Below are positions 45,200 to 54,597 of a stretch of DNA of 64,000 nucleotides, in pieces. This stretch comes from Oxalobacteraceae bacterium. Its GTDB lineage: Bacteria; Pseudomonadota; Gammaproteobacteria; Burkholderiales; Burkholderiaceae_D. Positions within the stretch are counted from its first letter, which is position 1; each line of letters starts with the position of its first letter. The notes beneath the pieces are model-generated. The model saw nothing but the letters and a program-made list of their open reading frames with translations. It was not told the origin of the DNA and did not search any database. The translations under genes and the position numbers were made by a program. Location: NCBI GenBank assembly GCA_027490255.1, contig JAIXYM010000104.1, positions 1 to 64,000 on the forward strand. The letters are read 5' to 3'.

Positions 45200-46498
45200 A
45201 TGACGCCTCGCTCGTTGTTTTGGATTCCGGTATTTGTCCGGTTCATATTGATTTGGGCGGCCGGACTGGCTGGCTGGTCTTTGTGGAACTTGACCGTCGG
45301 CCTTGCCATCTCATTGATTGTGCTCACACTGCTGGTGATCATGCAGCTGCGGCATATGTACCAGCTGTCTCTTTGGCTTGACCAGCCTGAAGAAGTTCGC
45401 TTGGGCGATGGCTGGGGAGCCTGGACAGAGATCTTCGCCAAACTGTACCGCTTGCGCCGTGATGACGAGCGTAGTCGCAATGAGTTGGCTGAGTGGCTTT
45501 CTCGTTTTCGTCTGGCGATGAGCCAGCTACCTGATGGTGTCGTCATCATGGATGACGTTCTCTTCCTTGAATGGTGCAATCCGGTTGCCGAGCAACATCT
45601 CGGGCTCAGCATGGCCAAGGACAAGGGTATGCGTGTCACTAACTTGGTACGCAGCCCTGAATTCATTGATTACATTATTCTGGGACGTTACGAAGAGCCG
45701 CTCACGCTGAAGCTGGATGAGCGCAAGTTGATTGCTCGCCTCATCCCCTTCGAAAACCGTCGTCAGATTCTGGTCACGCATGATGTGACGGATATGGACA
45801 GGATAGAGCAGATGCGTCGTGATTTCATCGCGAATGCGTCGCATGAATTACGAACGCCTCTGACCGTCATCAACGGCTTTCTCGAGATCGCCCACATGCA
45901 GCCCGATCTTGATCCGCAGACGCGCGCTCGACATCTAGAGCTCATGGTTGATCAAGGGCAGCGCATGCAAAACCTGGTGGATGACATGCTGGTACTCACT
46001 CGGCTGGAGTCACTGGATTATCCCGTTCGTGAAGAAGTACTCGACATGCACAGACTGCTGGAGCAGGTGCGTGCCGAAGGTGAGGCCTTGTCTGCGGGTA
46101 GACACAAAGTCAGTCTGGAGTTCAACGGACCGCGACTCAAGGGGAGTCATGACGAGCTTCGTAGTGCGATCGGGAATCTGGTGTCCAATGCCGTGCGTTA
46201 CACTGCAGAGGGTGGCGACATCACGATACGCTGGTTTGAAAGTGTACAAGGCCCTTGCTGCTCAGTCAGTGATACGGGTATCGGGATCAAGCCAGAGCAT
46301 ATCGCTCGGCTGACTGAGCGCTTTTATCGTGTTGATAAAGGTCGGTCTCGCGAAACGCAGGGCACCGGTTTGGGACTTGCGATCGTCAAGCATGTGCTGG
46401 CACGCCATGACGCGCAGCTACGCGTCGAATCAGAAGCCGGCAAGGGCAGCACCTTTACCATTCAGTTTCCGGCGCTCGCACGCGTTAAACTGGCCTAA
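45200..46498 (+). CDS. phoR: Phosphate regulon sensor histidine kinase PhoR
   Basis: Membrane kinase of 432 residues. Two short N-terminal helices (FRFILIWAAGLAGWSLW region and AISLIVLTLLVIMQL), then a charged linker and PAS domain (PDGVVIMDDVLFLEWCNPVAEQHLG). Kinase core: H-box NASHELRTPLTVINGF, N-box SAIGNLVSNAVRYT, G1 DTGIGI, G2 GTGLGLAIVKH. It phosphorylates PhoB at low phosphate. It has no large periplasmic loop, as in other PhoR proteins that sense through PstB-PhoU. Confidence 0.95.
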   Translation: MTPRSLFWIPVFVRFILIWAAGLAGWSLWNLTVGLAISLIVLTLLVIMQLRHMYQLSLWLDQPEEVRLGDGWGAWTEIFAKLYRLRRDDERSRNELAEWLSRFRLAMSQLPDGVVIMDDVLFLEWCNPVAEQHLGLSMAKDKGMRVTNLVRSPEFIDYIILGRYEEPLTLKLDERKLIARLIPFENRRQILVTHDVTDMDRIEQMRRDFIANASHELRTPLTVINGFLEIAHMQPDLDPQTRARHLELMVDQGQRMQNLVDDMLVLTRLESLDYPVREEVLDMHRLLEQVRAEGEALSAGRHKVSLEFNGPRLKGSHDELRSAIGNLVSNAVRYTAEGGDITIRWFESVQGPCCSVSDTGIGIKPEHIARLTERFYRVDKGRSRETQGTGLGLAIVKHVLARHDAQLRVESEAGKGSTFTIQFPALARVKLA

Positions 46499-46551
46499 GC
46501 GACTGTCTTCACGATAGTCTGAATGATAGTCTGAACGATTGTTCGCGCCAC

Positions 46552-47607
46552 TTATGGTTTGGTTGCTTCGGATGTTGCCACTGAATGCGCACCCTGTTCA
46601 TACCAGTTGCGGCTGCGGTTTACGATGTGTACCACCAGTAGCATGACGGGCACTTCAATTAGCACACCCACGACGGTCGCCAGCGCCGCACCGGATTCAA
46701 AACCGAACAGACTGATCGCAGCCGCCACGGCCAACTCGAAAAAATTAGATGCGCCAATCAATGCGGAAGGGCAGGCCACGCTATGTGATTCGCCCAGCTT
46801 GCGATTGAGCCAGTAGGCCAGTGCTGAATTAAAAAATACCTGAATCAGGATCGGTACTGCCAAGAGCGCAATCACCAAGGGCTGTCGAATGATGGCCTGA
46901 CCCTGAAAGGCAAACAGCAAAACCAGAGTCAAGAGCAGAGCGGCAATAGACCACGGCCCGATTTTTTCAACCGCTGTCTCGAAAGCCTCCTGGCCGCGTC
47001 GCAGCAAGTAACGTCGCCATAGCTGGGCGAGGATAACGGGTATCACGATATACAGCACGACCGACGTAACCAGCGTGTCCCACGGTACGATGATGGCAGA
47101 CAGTCCCAGCAGCAGGCCGACCAATGGTGCAAAGGCGAACACCATGATGGTGTCGTTCAGCGCGACTTGCGACAACGTGAACATCGGATCGCCATTCGAC
47201 AGGCGGCTCCATACAAATACCATCGCGGTGCACGGTGCAGCGGCCAGAAGAATGAGACCGGCAATGTAGCTGTCAATCTGATCGGCAGGCAGTAGCGGCG
47301 CGAACCAATGACGAATGAATAGCCAGCCCAGCAGCGCCATCGAGAAAGGCTTCACCAGCCAGTTGATGAACAAGGTCACGCCGATACCGCGTATATGCTG
47401 ACGCACTTGATGCAATGCGCTGAAATCCACTTTCAGCAGCATCGGAATGATCATAATCCAGATCAGCAAGCCCACCGGAAGGTTGACCTGTGCTACTTCC
47501 AGAAGGCCGATGAATTGAAAAACGCCGGGCATGAACTGACCGAGCGCAACGCCTGTGACGATGCATAGGAAGACCCACAGGCTCAAATAGCGTTCAAACA
47601 CATTCAT
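46552..47607 (-). CDS. acr3: Arsenite efflux transporter Acr3
   Basis: Inner-membrane arsenite exporter of 351 residues with about ten helices. Acr3 landmarks: LGQFMPGVFQFI, GLLIWIMIIPMLLKVDFSAL, the conserved Cys in LLAAAPCTAMVFVWSRLSNGDP, QVALNDTIMVFAFAPLV, and ALIGASNFFELAVAAAISLFG. Last gene of a minus-strand arsC-arsR-acr3 operon, 12 nt after arsR. It exports As(III) made by ArsC. Confidence 0.95.
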   Translation of the reverse strand: MNVFERYLSLWVFLCIVTGVALGQFMPGVFQFIGLLEVAQVNLPVGLLIWIMIIPMLLKVDFSALHQVRQHIRGIGVTLFINWLVKPFSMALLGWLFIRHWFAPLLPADQIDSYIAGLILLAAAPCTAMVFVWSRLSNGDPMFTLSQVALNDTIMVFAFAPLVGLLLGLSAIIVPWDTLVTSVVLYIVIPVILAQLWRRYLLRRGQEAFETAVEKIGPWSIAALLLTLVLLFAFQGQAIIRQPLVIALLAVPILIQVFFNSALAYWLNRKLGESHSVACPSALIGASNFFELAVAAAISLFGFESGAALATVVGVLIEVPVMLLVVHIVNRSRNWYEQGAHSVATSEATKP

Positions 47608-47619
47608 CGGTCGATACCG

Positions 47620-47961
47620 TCAGGCCTGTTGAGGTGGGCAAACGGTCTGGCTGATCGGCGTACAAGGGTTGCCACCGCAGCAGTTCTCGGTCAGATACGA
47701 CAGCAAGCTGTTCATGCCATCAATCTGCGCGGAATAAATAACGAAACGTCCCTCATGACGCGAAGTGATCAGTCCAGCGTGTACCAGTTCTTTGGTATGA
47801 AAGCTAAGCGAGGATGGCGCAATACCTAGCTGATCGGCAAGCTGTCCCGCAGGTAAACCTGCCGGGCCGGTTTGCACGAGTGTCCGAAAAATCGCCAGTC
47901 GGCTTTCCTGTGCGAGTGCCGCGAGTGCCTTAACAGCAGCTGATGCATCCATGCTATTCAT
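47620..47961 (-). CDS. arsR: Arsenic-responsive repressor ArsR
   Basis: SmtB/ArsR repressor of 113 residues. Winged helix ALAQESRLAIFRTLVQTGPAG, GQLADQLGIAPSSLSFHTKELVHAGL. The As(III) site is the C-terminal type: TENCCGGNPCTP, with adjacent cysteines plus a third, unlike the alpha-3 ELCVCDL site of plasmid ArsR. It overlaps arsC by 4 nt. It probably represses both this operon and the divergent gap-arsJ unit. Confidence 0.94.
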   Translation of the reverse strand: MNSMDASAAVKALAALAQESRLAIFRTLVQTGPAGLPAGQLADQLGIAPSSLSFHTKELVHAGLITSRHEGRFVIYSAQIDGMNSLLSYLTENCCGGNPCTPISQTVCPPQQA

Positions 47962-48488
47962 TCTTCCAAAAATGGAGGCTTCTCAGCCGATGGCTGGGTC
48001 AATCCGATATCTCTCACTTGCTTTTGTAATGCGAGACGATCGAGCTTGTCCATAGGTAGGCTGAGGAAAATTCCAATGCGATTTGAAATTTGATACATAG
48101 CCTTTTGAAATTCACGTCGGATGGTTTCCTCGCTGCCTGTCGCTTTGACCGGATCTTCAAAGCCCCAGTGTGCTGTCATCGGCTGGCCGGGCCATACCGG
48201 GCAAACTTCGCCGGCGGCCTGATCGCAAACCGTAATCACAAAATGCATATGGGGCGCTTCGGCTTGGGCGAATTCATCCCAGCTTTTGCTGCGCAGATTA
48301 TCTGTAGGGAAGTGGGATTTTTCCAGGCAGCTCAAGGTCATCGGGTGAATTGCTCCGCGTGGCTGACTGCCGGCGCTGTAGGCATTAAAACGGTCGCCAC
48401 CCACTTTAGTCAATATAGACTCGGCGAACACGCTTCTCGCTGAATTGCCGGTGCATAAAAACAGGACATTGAATTGTTTGGTTTCCAT
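47958..48488 (-). CDS. arsC: Arsenate reductase (low-molecular-weight phosphatase type)
   Basis: Enzyme of 176 residues that reduces arsenate to arsenite. The N-terminal P-loop is FLCTGNSARSVFAES with the catalytic Cys; further conserved regions: SAGSQPRGAIHPMTL, HFVITVCDQAAGEVCPVWPGQP, HWGFEDPVKATGSEE. Start ATG 48488 follows GGGGAAAA and sits just before the P-loop; the frame upstream is unsupported. First gene of arsC-arsR-acr3. The reductant (thioredoxin or glutaredoxin) cannot be decided here. Confidence 0.93.
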   Translation of the reverse strand: METKQFNVLFLCTGNSARSVFAESILTKVGGDRFNAYSAGSQPRGAIHPMTLSCLEKSHFPTDNLRSKSWDEFAQAEAPHMHFVITVCDQAAGEVCPVWPGQPMTAHWGFEDPVKATGSEETIRREFQKAMYQISNRIGIFLSLPMDKLDRLALQKQVRDIGLTQPSAEKPPFLEE

Positions 48489-48710
48489 CAGTTTTCCCCA
48501 GACATTGCGTGGCAGGTAACGGCTCCCTCGAAACAAAAAAATCACATTGGTTGAACCGTCAGACGCGTGTATTATTTCATCATTTCCATAATTGTCAAAG
48601 TGTTGTAATCATCCTGGCTCAGGCAGCGCTGATGGGCTTGGCGATATCAGATCGAGCACACCTCACGGGGTCCGTCTTTGTATATTGCAAATTAATTAAT
48701 GGAGGTTGTC

Positions 48711-49754
48711 TTGAAAGTAGGTATTAACGGTATGGGCCGCATCGGCCGTCTTGCATTGCGCGCAGCGATGGGAGCCGCTGACAGGCAGTCAGATGATCCC
48801 TATGCCGCCAATCGTCTTGAGGTAGCGCATGTCAACGAAATCAAGGGCGGTATTCAGGCCACCGCGCATCTGTTGGAGTTCGATTCCGTGCAGGGACGTT
48901 GGCGCGCCGGGATCGCCGTTGAAGGCGATGAAGCCATTCGGATTAACGGTCAACGCGTCGGTTTCTCTGCCCATCCCAAGCCAGCGGATATTCCCTGGGA
49001 TGCGTTAGGTATCGAAGTCGTTTTGGATTGCACAGGCAAATTCCTCACACCCGAATCGCTGCAAGGACACTTTGACCGCGGTGCCAAACGCGTGATCGTG
49101 GCAGCACCGGTTAAATTTGATTCAGTGCTAAATGTCGTTTTTGGAATCAATCACGATCTGTACGACCCGGCCAAACATCCAATTGTGACTGCCGCCTCAT
49201 GTACGACGAATTGTCTCGCACCTGTGGTCAAAGTCGTGCACGAAGCCATCGGTATACGTCATGGTCAGATCACGACCATTCATGACCCGACCAACACCAA
49301 TGTGGTCACTGATGCTTCTCACAAAGACCTACGTCGTGCGCGCAGCGCAATGCTGAGTCTGCAACCAACGACGACGGGTAGTGCAACTGCAATCGCGCTG
49401 ATTTATCCTGAGCTCAAAGGCAAGCTCAATGGCCACGCCGTACGTGCGCCCGTGCTTAATGCTTCGCTGACGGATTGCGTGTTTGAGCTGCAGCGGCCCA
49501 CCACCGCAGAAGAAATAAATGATTTATTTGCTCAAGCCGCCCGAGGCTCTCTGGCCGGCATACTCGGTTATGAAACTCGGCCACTGGTCAGTGCCGACTA
49601 TGCGCGCGATACCCGCAGCGCCATAGTGGATGCACTGTCCACCATGGTGACGGACGGTACGATGCTCAAGGTCTATGCATGGTACGACAATGAGATGGGA
49701 TATTCATGCCGTATGGTGGATCTCGCCTGCCATATGCAAAAGATCGGAATCTGA
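48711..49754 (+). CDS. gap: Glyceraldehyde-3-phosphate dehydrogenase of the ArsJ arsenate pathway
   Basis: Dehydrogenase of 347 residues. NAD-binding [17 protein letters not shown]; catalytic [14 protein letters not shown]; late [14 protein letters not shown]. In ars clusters this enzyme makes 1-arseno-3-phosphoglycerate from arsenate, which ArsJ exports. I choose the TTG at 48711, 5 nt after GGAGG, because it gives the family's N-terminus; the ATG at 48699 directly abuts that GGAGG and would add four residues. It is divergent from arsC and followed 3 nt later by arsJ. A housekeeping glycolytic role is unlikely here. Confidence 0.92.
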   Translation: MKVGINGMGRIGRLALRAAMGAADRQSDDPYAANRLEVAHVNEIKGGIQATAHLLEFDSVQGRWRAGIAVEGDEAIRINGQRVGFSAHPKPADIPWDALGIEVVLDCTGKFLTPESLQGHFDRGAKRVIVAAPVKFDSVLNVVFGINHDLYDPAKHPIVTAASCTTNCLAPVVKVVHEAIGIRHGQITTIHDPTNTNVVTDASHKDLRRARSAMLSLQPTTTGSATAIALIYPELKGKLNGHAVRAPVLNASLTDCVFELQRPTTAEEINDLFAQAARGSLAGILGYETRPLVSADYARDTRSAIVDALSTMVTDGTMLKVYAWYDNEMGYSCRMVDLACHMQKIGI

Positions 49755-49757
49755 GTC

Positions 49758-50996
49758 ATGAGCTCCTCCAACACAGGTTTACGAAATTATCTGATTGTCA
49801 CTTCAGCCTACTGGAGCTTTACGCTGACCGATGGGGCACTGCGTATGCTGGTGCTGATGCATTTTTTCCGTCTTGGCTATTCCCCGTTCACACTCGCATT
49901 TTTGTTTTTGTTGTATGAGGCCGCTGGGGTGGCGGCTAATCTGGTTGGGGGCTGGCTGGCCACACGGTTTGGTATTGCGCGCATGCTCGCTGTTGGCCTG
50001 TCGACGCAAATCCTTGGATTTTTACTTTTGTCCGCGATCTCACCGGACTGGACAGCAGCACTGTCGGTCGCATGGGTGGTGATGGCGCAGGGCGTTTGCG
50101 GGATTGCCAAAGATCTGACCAAGACTGCGAGCAAATCGGCGATCAAGGCCACGGCTGGCGACGCCTCGGGTCAGTTGTTTCGTTGGGTGGCGTGGTTCAC
50201 GGGCAGTAAAAATGCGATGAAAGGCGTGGGATTTTTTCTAGGGGGTTTGTTACTGGATGGCCTAGGATTCTCCGCATCGTTATGGCTGATGGCGGGCGTG
50301 CTGACAATTGTTTTGATCGCTGTTTTACTGTCACTGCCACGGATGATGGGCAAGGCAAAAGCATCTAAAACATTTCGCGAACTGTTCGGTAAAAGTCGTG
50401 CGATTAACTTGCTGGCCGGCGCGCGTGTATTTTTGTTTGGCGCACGTGATGTCTGGTTTGTGGTGGGTGTACCCGTGTTTCTCTATTCACAGGGATGGAA
50501 TTTCACCATGGTAGGTACATTCATGGCCGCTTGGACGATTGGCTATGGATTGGTTCAGGCCTTCGCCCCAAAACTTGTAAGACGCAGTGACAATGGTCTG
50601 ACGACCGAAGTGCCCGCTGCGCGCGCCTGGTCTTTTGTATTGGCTTTGATTCCCGTGGCGCTGGCAATGACCGTATGGTTTGCCTTGGAGCCATTGCAAT
50701 GGCTCATCGTTGGTGGACTAGCCTTGTTTGGCTTTGCCTTTGCCGTCAATTCCTCGGTACATTCCTACCTAATACTGGCTTATGCAGGCTCGGAAAAAGC
50801 GGCCGAGGATGTCGGGTTTTACTATGCGGCAAATGCTCTCGGTCGTTTTTTTGGCACGTTATTGTCCGGTGTTCTATATCAATGGGGCGGTTTGCTTTAC
50901 GCGCTTGCAGGATCAGCCGCAATGCTGTTTGCATGTTGGTTGATTACCTTGAATCTTCCGACCCGTCACGAACTTTCGGGAGTGGCTGCCGGATGA
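49758..50996 (+). CDS. arsJ: ArsJ, organoarsenical efflux permease (MFS)
   Basis: Major facilitator protein of 412 residues with about twelve helices, exporting 1-arseno-3-phosphoglycerate. N-terminal YWSFTLTDGALRMLVLMHFF, then QGVCGIAKDLTKTASKSAIKAT and KNAMKGVGFFLGG, all typical of ArsJ. The gene starts 3 nt after gap, so the pair is one operon. Together with acr3-arsC-arsR this gives two parallel arsenate resistance routes. Confidence 0.94.
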   Translation: MSSSNTGLRNYLIVTSAYWSFTLTDGALRMLVLMHFFRLGYSPFTLAFLFLLYEAAGVAANLVGGWLATRFGIARMLAVGLSTQILGFLLLSAISPDWTAALSVAWVVMAQGVCGIAKDLTKTASKSAIKATAGDASGQLFRWVAWFTGSKNAMKGVGFFLGGLLLDGLGFSASLWLMAGVLTIVLIAVLLSLPRMMGKAKASKTFRELFGKSRAINLLAGARVFLFGARDVWFVVGVPVFLYSQGWNFTMVGTFMAAWTIGYGLVQAFAPKLVRRSDNGLTTEVPAARAWSFVLALIPVALAMTVWFALEPLQWLIVGGLALFGFAFAVNSSVHSYLILAYAGSEKAAEDVGFYYAANALGRFFGTLLSGVLYQWGGLLYALAGSAAMLFACWLITLNLPTRHELSGVAAG

Positions 50997-51241
50997 AAAT
51001 TATGGTTTCTGCGGCAGTGAAACGCTGGTTATGGTTAGCTGCTTATCAGAACTCAGGTGCTGCTGTGTCGGCGCAAGGCCCAAGCATTTTTAGCACTATC
51101 TCCGAGACCCACTACCTATCTTGCTTGATCGTGGGCAAGGTGACGTGATTGCCGGCAAATCGGTGCGAGTTTTCTACTCTCGCGAATGAGCTTGCTATCG
51201 TGAGGCAGCTCCTGCATAGCCAATATCTCACTTAGCGTTAC

Positions 51242-51266
51242 AAAAAAAAAGCCCGCCGAAGCGGGC
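51242..51266 (-). terminator. Intrinsic terminator of pstS
   Basis: GCCCGC-CGAA-GCGGGC stem-loop at 51251-51266; on the minus strand nine T residues follow (A-run 51242-51250). It ends the pstS transcript 30 nt after its stop. Confidence 0.95.
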
Positions 51267-51296
51267 TAAAAACACTTGGAGATGTTTAAATCGGTA

Positions 51297-52340
51297 TTAC
51301 CAGATCGCCTTGCCGCTAGGATCCTTGAGTTGTGCTTTCCACAAGTCGGTAACCAGCTTCTGGGTGCTTGGGGGCATTGGAACGTAATCCAGTTCGGTAG
51401 CCATGCCAGCGCCGTTCTTGTACGCCCAGTCAAAGAATTTCAGTACTGCGCGACCAGTCAGAGCGTCGGGCTGTGCTTTGTGCATGATGATGAACGATGC
51501 ACCTGTCGCTGGCCAGCTGTTCTTGCCTGGCTGGTTGGTCAGGACCACTGCCATGCCGGGCGTATTGGCCCAGTCACCATTGGCTGCAGCGGCCTTGAAG
51601 GTCTCGTCATCGGGCTGAACAAATTCACCATCGCGGTTCTTCAATTGCGCATAGGTGATCTTGTTCTTTTTCGCGAAAGCATACTCAACATAACCAAAGG
51701 AGCCTTTGATACGCTGAACATTGGCTGCAACGCCTTCATTGCCTTTGCCGCCTACACCGGTTGGCCACTTGACCGCAGTGTTAGCGCCAACAACGGATTT
51801 GAACTCTGCATTCGACTTGGACAAGTAGTCCGTCCAGAGGAAAGTCGTGCCCGAGCTGTCAGCGCGGTGAACAACTGTGATCGCCAAAGCAGGCATCTTC
51901 AGGTCAGGGTTCAGCGCCACGATCGCTGGATCGTTCCACTTGCTGATCTTGCCCAGGTGAATGCCCGAAATGATGTCGGCGGTGAGTTTCATCTGACCAG
52001 GTTCGACGCCATCAATGTTCATAACAGGCACCACACCGCCGATGATGGCTGGGAACTGGATCAAACCTTCTTTTTCAAGTTCTTCGAGTGGCAGAGGCCT
52101 GTCGGAAGCACCAAAGTCAACAGTCTTGGCTTTGATTTGCTTGACGCCACCACCGGAACCGATGGACTGATAGTTCAGACCAATGCCTGTCGCGGCTTTG
52201 TAGGCTTCAGCCCACTTGGAGTAGATTGGGAACGGAAAAGTAGCGCCAGCTCCGGTAATATCAGCAGCATGTACAGACATGGCCATCACAAGACCTGCCG
52301 CTGCTCCGACGACGCCTTTAATAAATTGCAACTTACGCAT
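51297..52340 (-). CDS. pstS: Periplasmic phosphate-binding protein PstS
   Basis: Phosphate receptor of the Pst transporter, 347 residues. Signal peptide MRKLQFIKGVVGAAAGLVMAMSVHA; phosphate-binding loops GAGATFPFPIYSKW, YQSIGSGGGVKQI, VDFGASDRPL and HRADSSGTTFLWTDYLS. GAGGAG lies before ATG 52340; the longer frame is unsupported. It is separated from pstCAB by the arsenic cluster but has its own Pho box. It will also bind arsenate to some extent. Confidence 0.96.
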   Translation of the reverse strand: MRKLQFIKGVVGAAAGLVMAMSVHAADITGAGATFPFPIYSKWAEAYKAATGIGLNYQSIGSGGGVKQIKAKTVDFGASDRPLPLEELEKEGLIQFPAIIGGVVPVMNIDGVEPGQMKLTADIISGIHLGKISKWNDPAIVALNPDLKMPALAITVVHRADSSGTTFLWTDYLSKSNAEFKSVVGANTAVKWPTGVGGKGNEGVAANVQRIKGSFGYVEYAFAKKNKITYAQLKNRDGEFVQPDDETFKAAAANGDWANTPGMAVVLTNQPGKNSWPATGASFIIMHKAQPDALTGRAVLKFFDWAYKNGAGMATELDYVPMPPSTQKLVTDLWKAQLKDPSGKAIW

Positions 52341-52386
52341 GAAGACTCCTCGCTTTTTTTGGGGTGGGGACAAAACAACTTGACGG

Positions 52387-52420
52387 ACTATAAAGGTCCT
52401 TTGTGTCAGCTGCATGACAG
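52387..52420 (-). promoter_or_regulatory. Pho box and -10 of pstS
   Basis: On the minus strand: CTGTCAT-GCAG-CTGACAC (52420 to 52403), then exactly 10 nt, then TATAGT (52392 to 52387). Box, spacing and -10 are the same as in the classical E. coli phoA promoter layout. Predicted start near 52380, 40 nt before the ATG. Confidence 0.93.
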
Positions 52421-52444
52421 GAAGCTTCCAATAAGTTAACAATT

Positions 52445-52478
52445 CCGTCATCAAACAGTCATACGGCCTGCCTACACT
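52445..52478 (+). promoter_or_regulatory. Pho box and -10 of ppk
   Basis: CCGTCAT-CAAA-CAGTCAT (52445-52462), 10-nt gap, then TACACT (52473-52478). The start is predicted at 52485-52486, the A of the ppk ATG. The divergent pstS box lies only 24 bp away. Confidence 0.85.
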
Positions 52479-52485
52479 AAAGCTC

Positions 52486-54597
52486 ATGAATTCCACCAGA
52501 AAAGTCAGACCAGCCAGCGTCGCCAGTGAGAGCGACGAGGCCGCGGCCAATGCGACGGCGGGCTCGCTCCTGAATCGGGAGCTTTCCATGCTCGCATTCA
52601 ACCGCCGCGTTCTGGCTCAGGCCGAGGATCCTAGTATTCCATTGCTGGAGCGGCTGAAGTATCTGTGTATCGTCAGTAGCAATCTGGACGAATTCTTTGA
52701 AGTGCGCATTGCCAGTCTGATTGCACGGGTACGCGATGATCATGAGATAACGCAACCGGTGTCGCTACCTGGCTTGGCCGAGGTCACGGCCTCTTGCCAG
52801 GCGCTGGTGGTACAACAGTATGCGGTGCTGAATGAACAGATTCTCCCCGCCTTGGCCACCGAGGGTATCCATTTGCTTCGGCACGTCGATCGTGATGAAG
52901 CGCAAAGACATTGGGTGCGGGATTTTTTCGAGAAGGAAGTGCGCCCGATACTGACGCCCATTGTGCTGGATCCGGCGCACCCGTTTCCTCAGATCGTTAA
53001 CAAAAGTTTGAATTTCATCGTCGAGCTGGCCGGTAAGGATGCTTTCGGACGGGGCACGTCGATTGCCGTCATCAAGGCGCCGCGTGTTTTATCGCGGGTC
53101 ATCAAACTACCGTCCAGCGGTGCTAGTGATTCGGATGCCTACTGCTTGCTGTCGTCGGTGATACATGCACATATTGCAGACATGTTCCCGGGGCGCGAAG
53201 TGATGGGGTTTTCTCAATTCCGCGTCACGCGCGACAGTGATCTGTGGGTGGATGAGGAAGAAGTCAAAAATTTGCGTCAGGCGCTCAAGGGGGAGTTGCA
53301 GACGCGGCATTTTGGCTTCGCTGTTCGTCTCGAGGTCGCGCAGAACTGTCCAGATCATCTCGCTGATTTTTTGTTGGAACAGTTTGTAATTTCGCCCGAG
53401 TTTCTCTACCGCGTCGATGGGCCAGTCAATATGGTCCGGCTCAACGAATTGATTGATTACGCATCCAGTCCAGCGCTCCGGTTTACCCCGTTTTCACCAT
53501 CACTTTCCGTCCCTCTCGCTGAGAGTAATGATCTGTTTGCCATGATCGCGGAAAACGATATTTTGCTGCATCATCCATTTGAATCTTTTCAGCCTGTCAT
53601 CGAGTTTATTCGTTCTGCGGCAGAAGATCCGAATGTGGTCGCCATCAAGCAAACGATTTATCGTACCGGCATGAACTCCGCGTTGATGGAGGCGTTAATC
53701 GCAGCAGCCCGTAACGGAAAAGAAGTCACAGTCATTGTTGAACTCATGGCACGCTTTGATGAAGAGGCCAATATCAACTGGGCTGATAAATTAGAAAAAG
53801 TCGGTGCGCAAGTCGTCTACGGCATTGTCGGCCTCAAAACCCATGCAAAGATGGCGCTGGTGATACGTCGTGAAGAAGGAAAGCTACGCCTCTATGCACA
53901 TCTGGGTACCGGAAACTATCATCCAACAACGACTAAGTTTTACACTGACTTTGGTTTGCTGACAGCCAATTCAGCAATGGCGCGTGATGTCAATGAAGTG
54001 TTCATCAATCTCACCAGCCTGACACGCCCGAAACGCCTGACACATTTATGGGTTGCTCCTTTTGATTTGAATAAAGAGTTAATCAAGGCGATTCAGAGAG
54101 AAGCGCAGATCGCTAGCGAGGGTCGTAGCGCTCACATTATTGCGAAGATGAATGCGTTGCAAGATGCCTCGATTATTCAGGCGCTCTACGAGGCATCTCG
54201 TGCTGGCGTAAAAATTGATCTGATCGTGCGTGGTGCTTGCGTGTTGCGTCCGGGTGTTGAAGGCTTGTCCGACAATATTCGGGTGCAATCGATTGTGGGA
54301 AGGTTCCTCGAGCACAGCCGTATTTTCTGCTTCCATAATGAAGGCGAAGATGATTTGTATCTAGCTAGTGCGGATTGGATGAACCGTAACCTGTTCCGCC
54401 GGATCGAAGTGGCGTTTCCTGTGCTCGACAAAACCCTTAAAGAGCGTGTGATGCAGGAGGGTTTGATGCCTTACTTGAAAGACAATCGGAACTCTTGGGA
54501 ACTTGACGCCGATGGTAACTATCATCGCCGACGTCCACAATCGGATCAGGCGGGTTTCAGTGCGCAGGAATTTCTAATGCAGACATTAGGCCGTTGA
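52486..54597 (+). CDS. ppk: Polyphosphate kinase
   Basis: Enzyme of 703 residues that polymerises the gamma-phosphate of ATP into polyphosphate. Domain landmarks: LLNRELSMLAFNRRVLAQAED at residues ~28-48, HPFPQIVNKSLNF, VELMARFDEEANINWA, autophosphorylated His region YAHLGTGNYHPTTT, and HSRIFCFHNEGEDDLYLASADWMNRNL. No ribosome site precedes the ATG and the Pho promoter predicts a leaderless transcript. sixA follows, sharing the A of TGATG. It pairs functionally with ppx at the end of the window. Confidence 0.96.
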   Translation: MNSTRKVRPASVASESDEAAANATAGSLLNRELSMLAFNRRVLAQAEDPSIPLLERLKYLCIVSSNLDEFFEVRIASLIARVRDDHEITQPVSLPGLAEVTASCQALVVQQYAVLNEQILPALATEGIHLLRHVDRDEAQRHWVRDFFEKEVRPILTPIVLDPAHPFPQIVNKSLNFIVELAGKDAFGRGTSIAVIKAPRVLSRVIKLPSSGASDSDAYCLLSSVIHAHIADMFPGREVMGFSQFRVTRDSDLWVDEEEVKNLRQALKGELQTRHFGFAVRLEVAQNCPDHLADFLLEQFVISPEFLYRVDGPVNMVRLNELIDYASSPALRFTPFSPSLSVPLAESNDLFAMIAENDILLHHPFESFQPVIEFIRSAAEDPNVVAIKQTIYRTGMNSALMEALIAAARNGKEVTVIVELMARFDEEANINWADKLEKVGAQVVYGIVGLKTHAKMALVIRREEGKLRLYAHLGTGNYHPTTTKFYTDFGLLTANSAMARDVNEVFINLTSLTRPKRLTHLWVAPFDLNKELIKAIQREAQIASEGRSAHIIAKMNALQDASIIQALYEASRAGVKIDLIVRGACVLRPGVEGLSDNIRVQSIVGRFLEHSRIFCFHNEGEDDLYLASADWMNRNLFRRIEVAFPVLDKTLKERVMQEGLMPYLKDNRNSWELDADGNYHRRRPQSDQAGFSAQEFLMQTLGR

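Noticed and set aside
48699-48710. ATG at 48699 as start of the ars-linked gap gene
   Set aside because: It directly abuts the GGAGG that is ideally spaced for the TTG at 48711, and adds residues before the conserved N-terminus.
50993-51148. 51-codon frame overlapping the arsJ stop as ATGA
   Set aside because: Attractive coupling, but the translation shows no signal peptide, domain or conservation I can point to; overlap alone is weak evidence.
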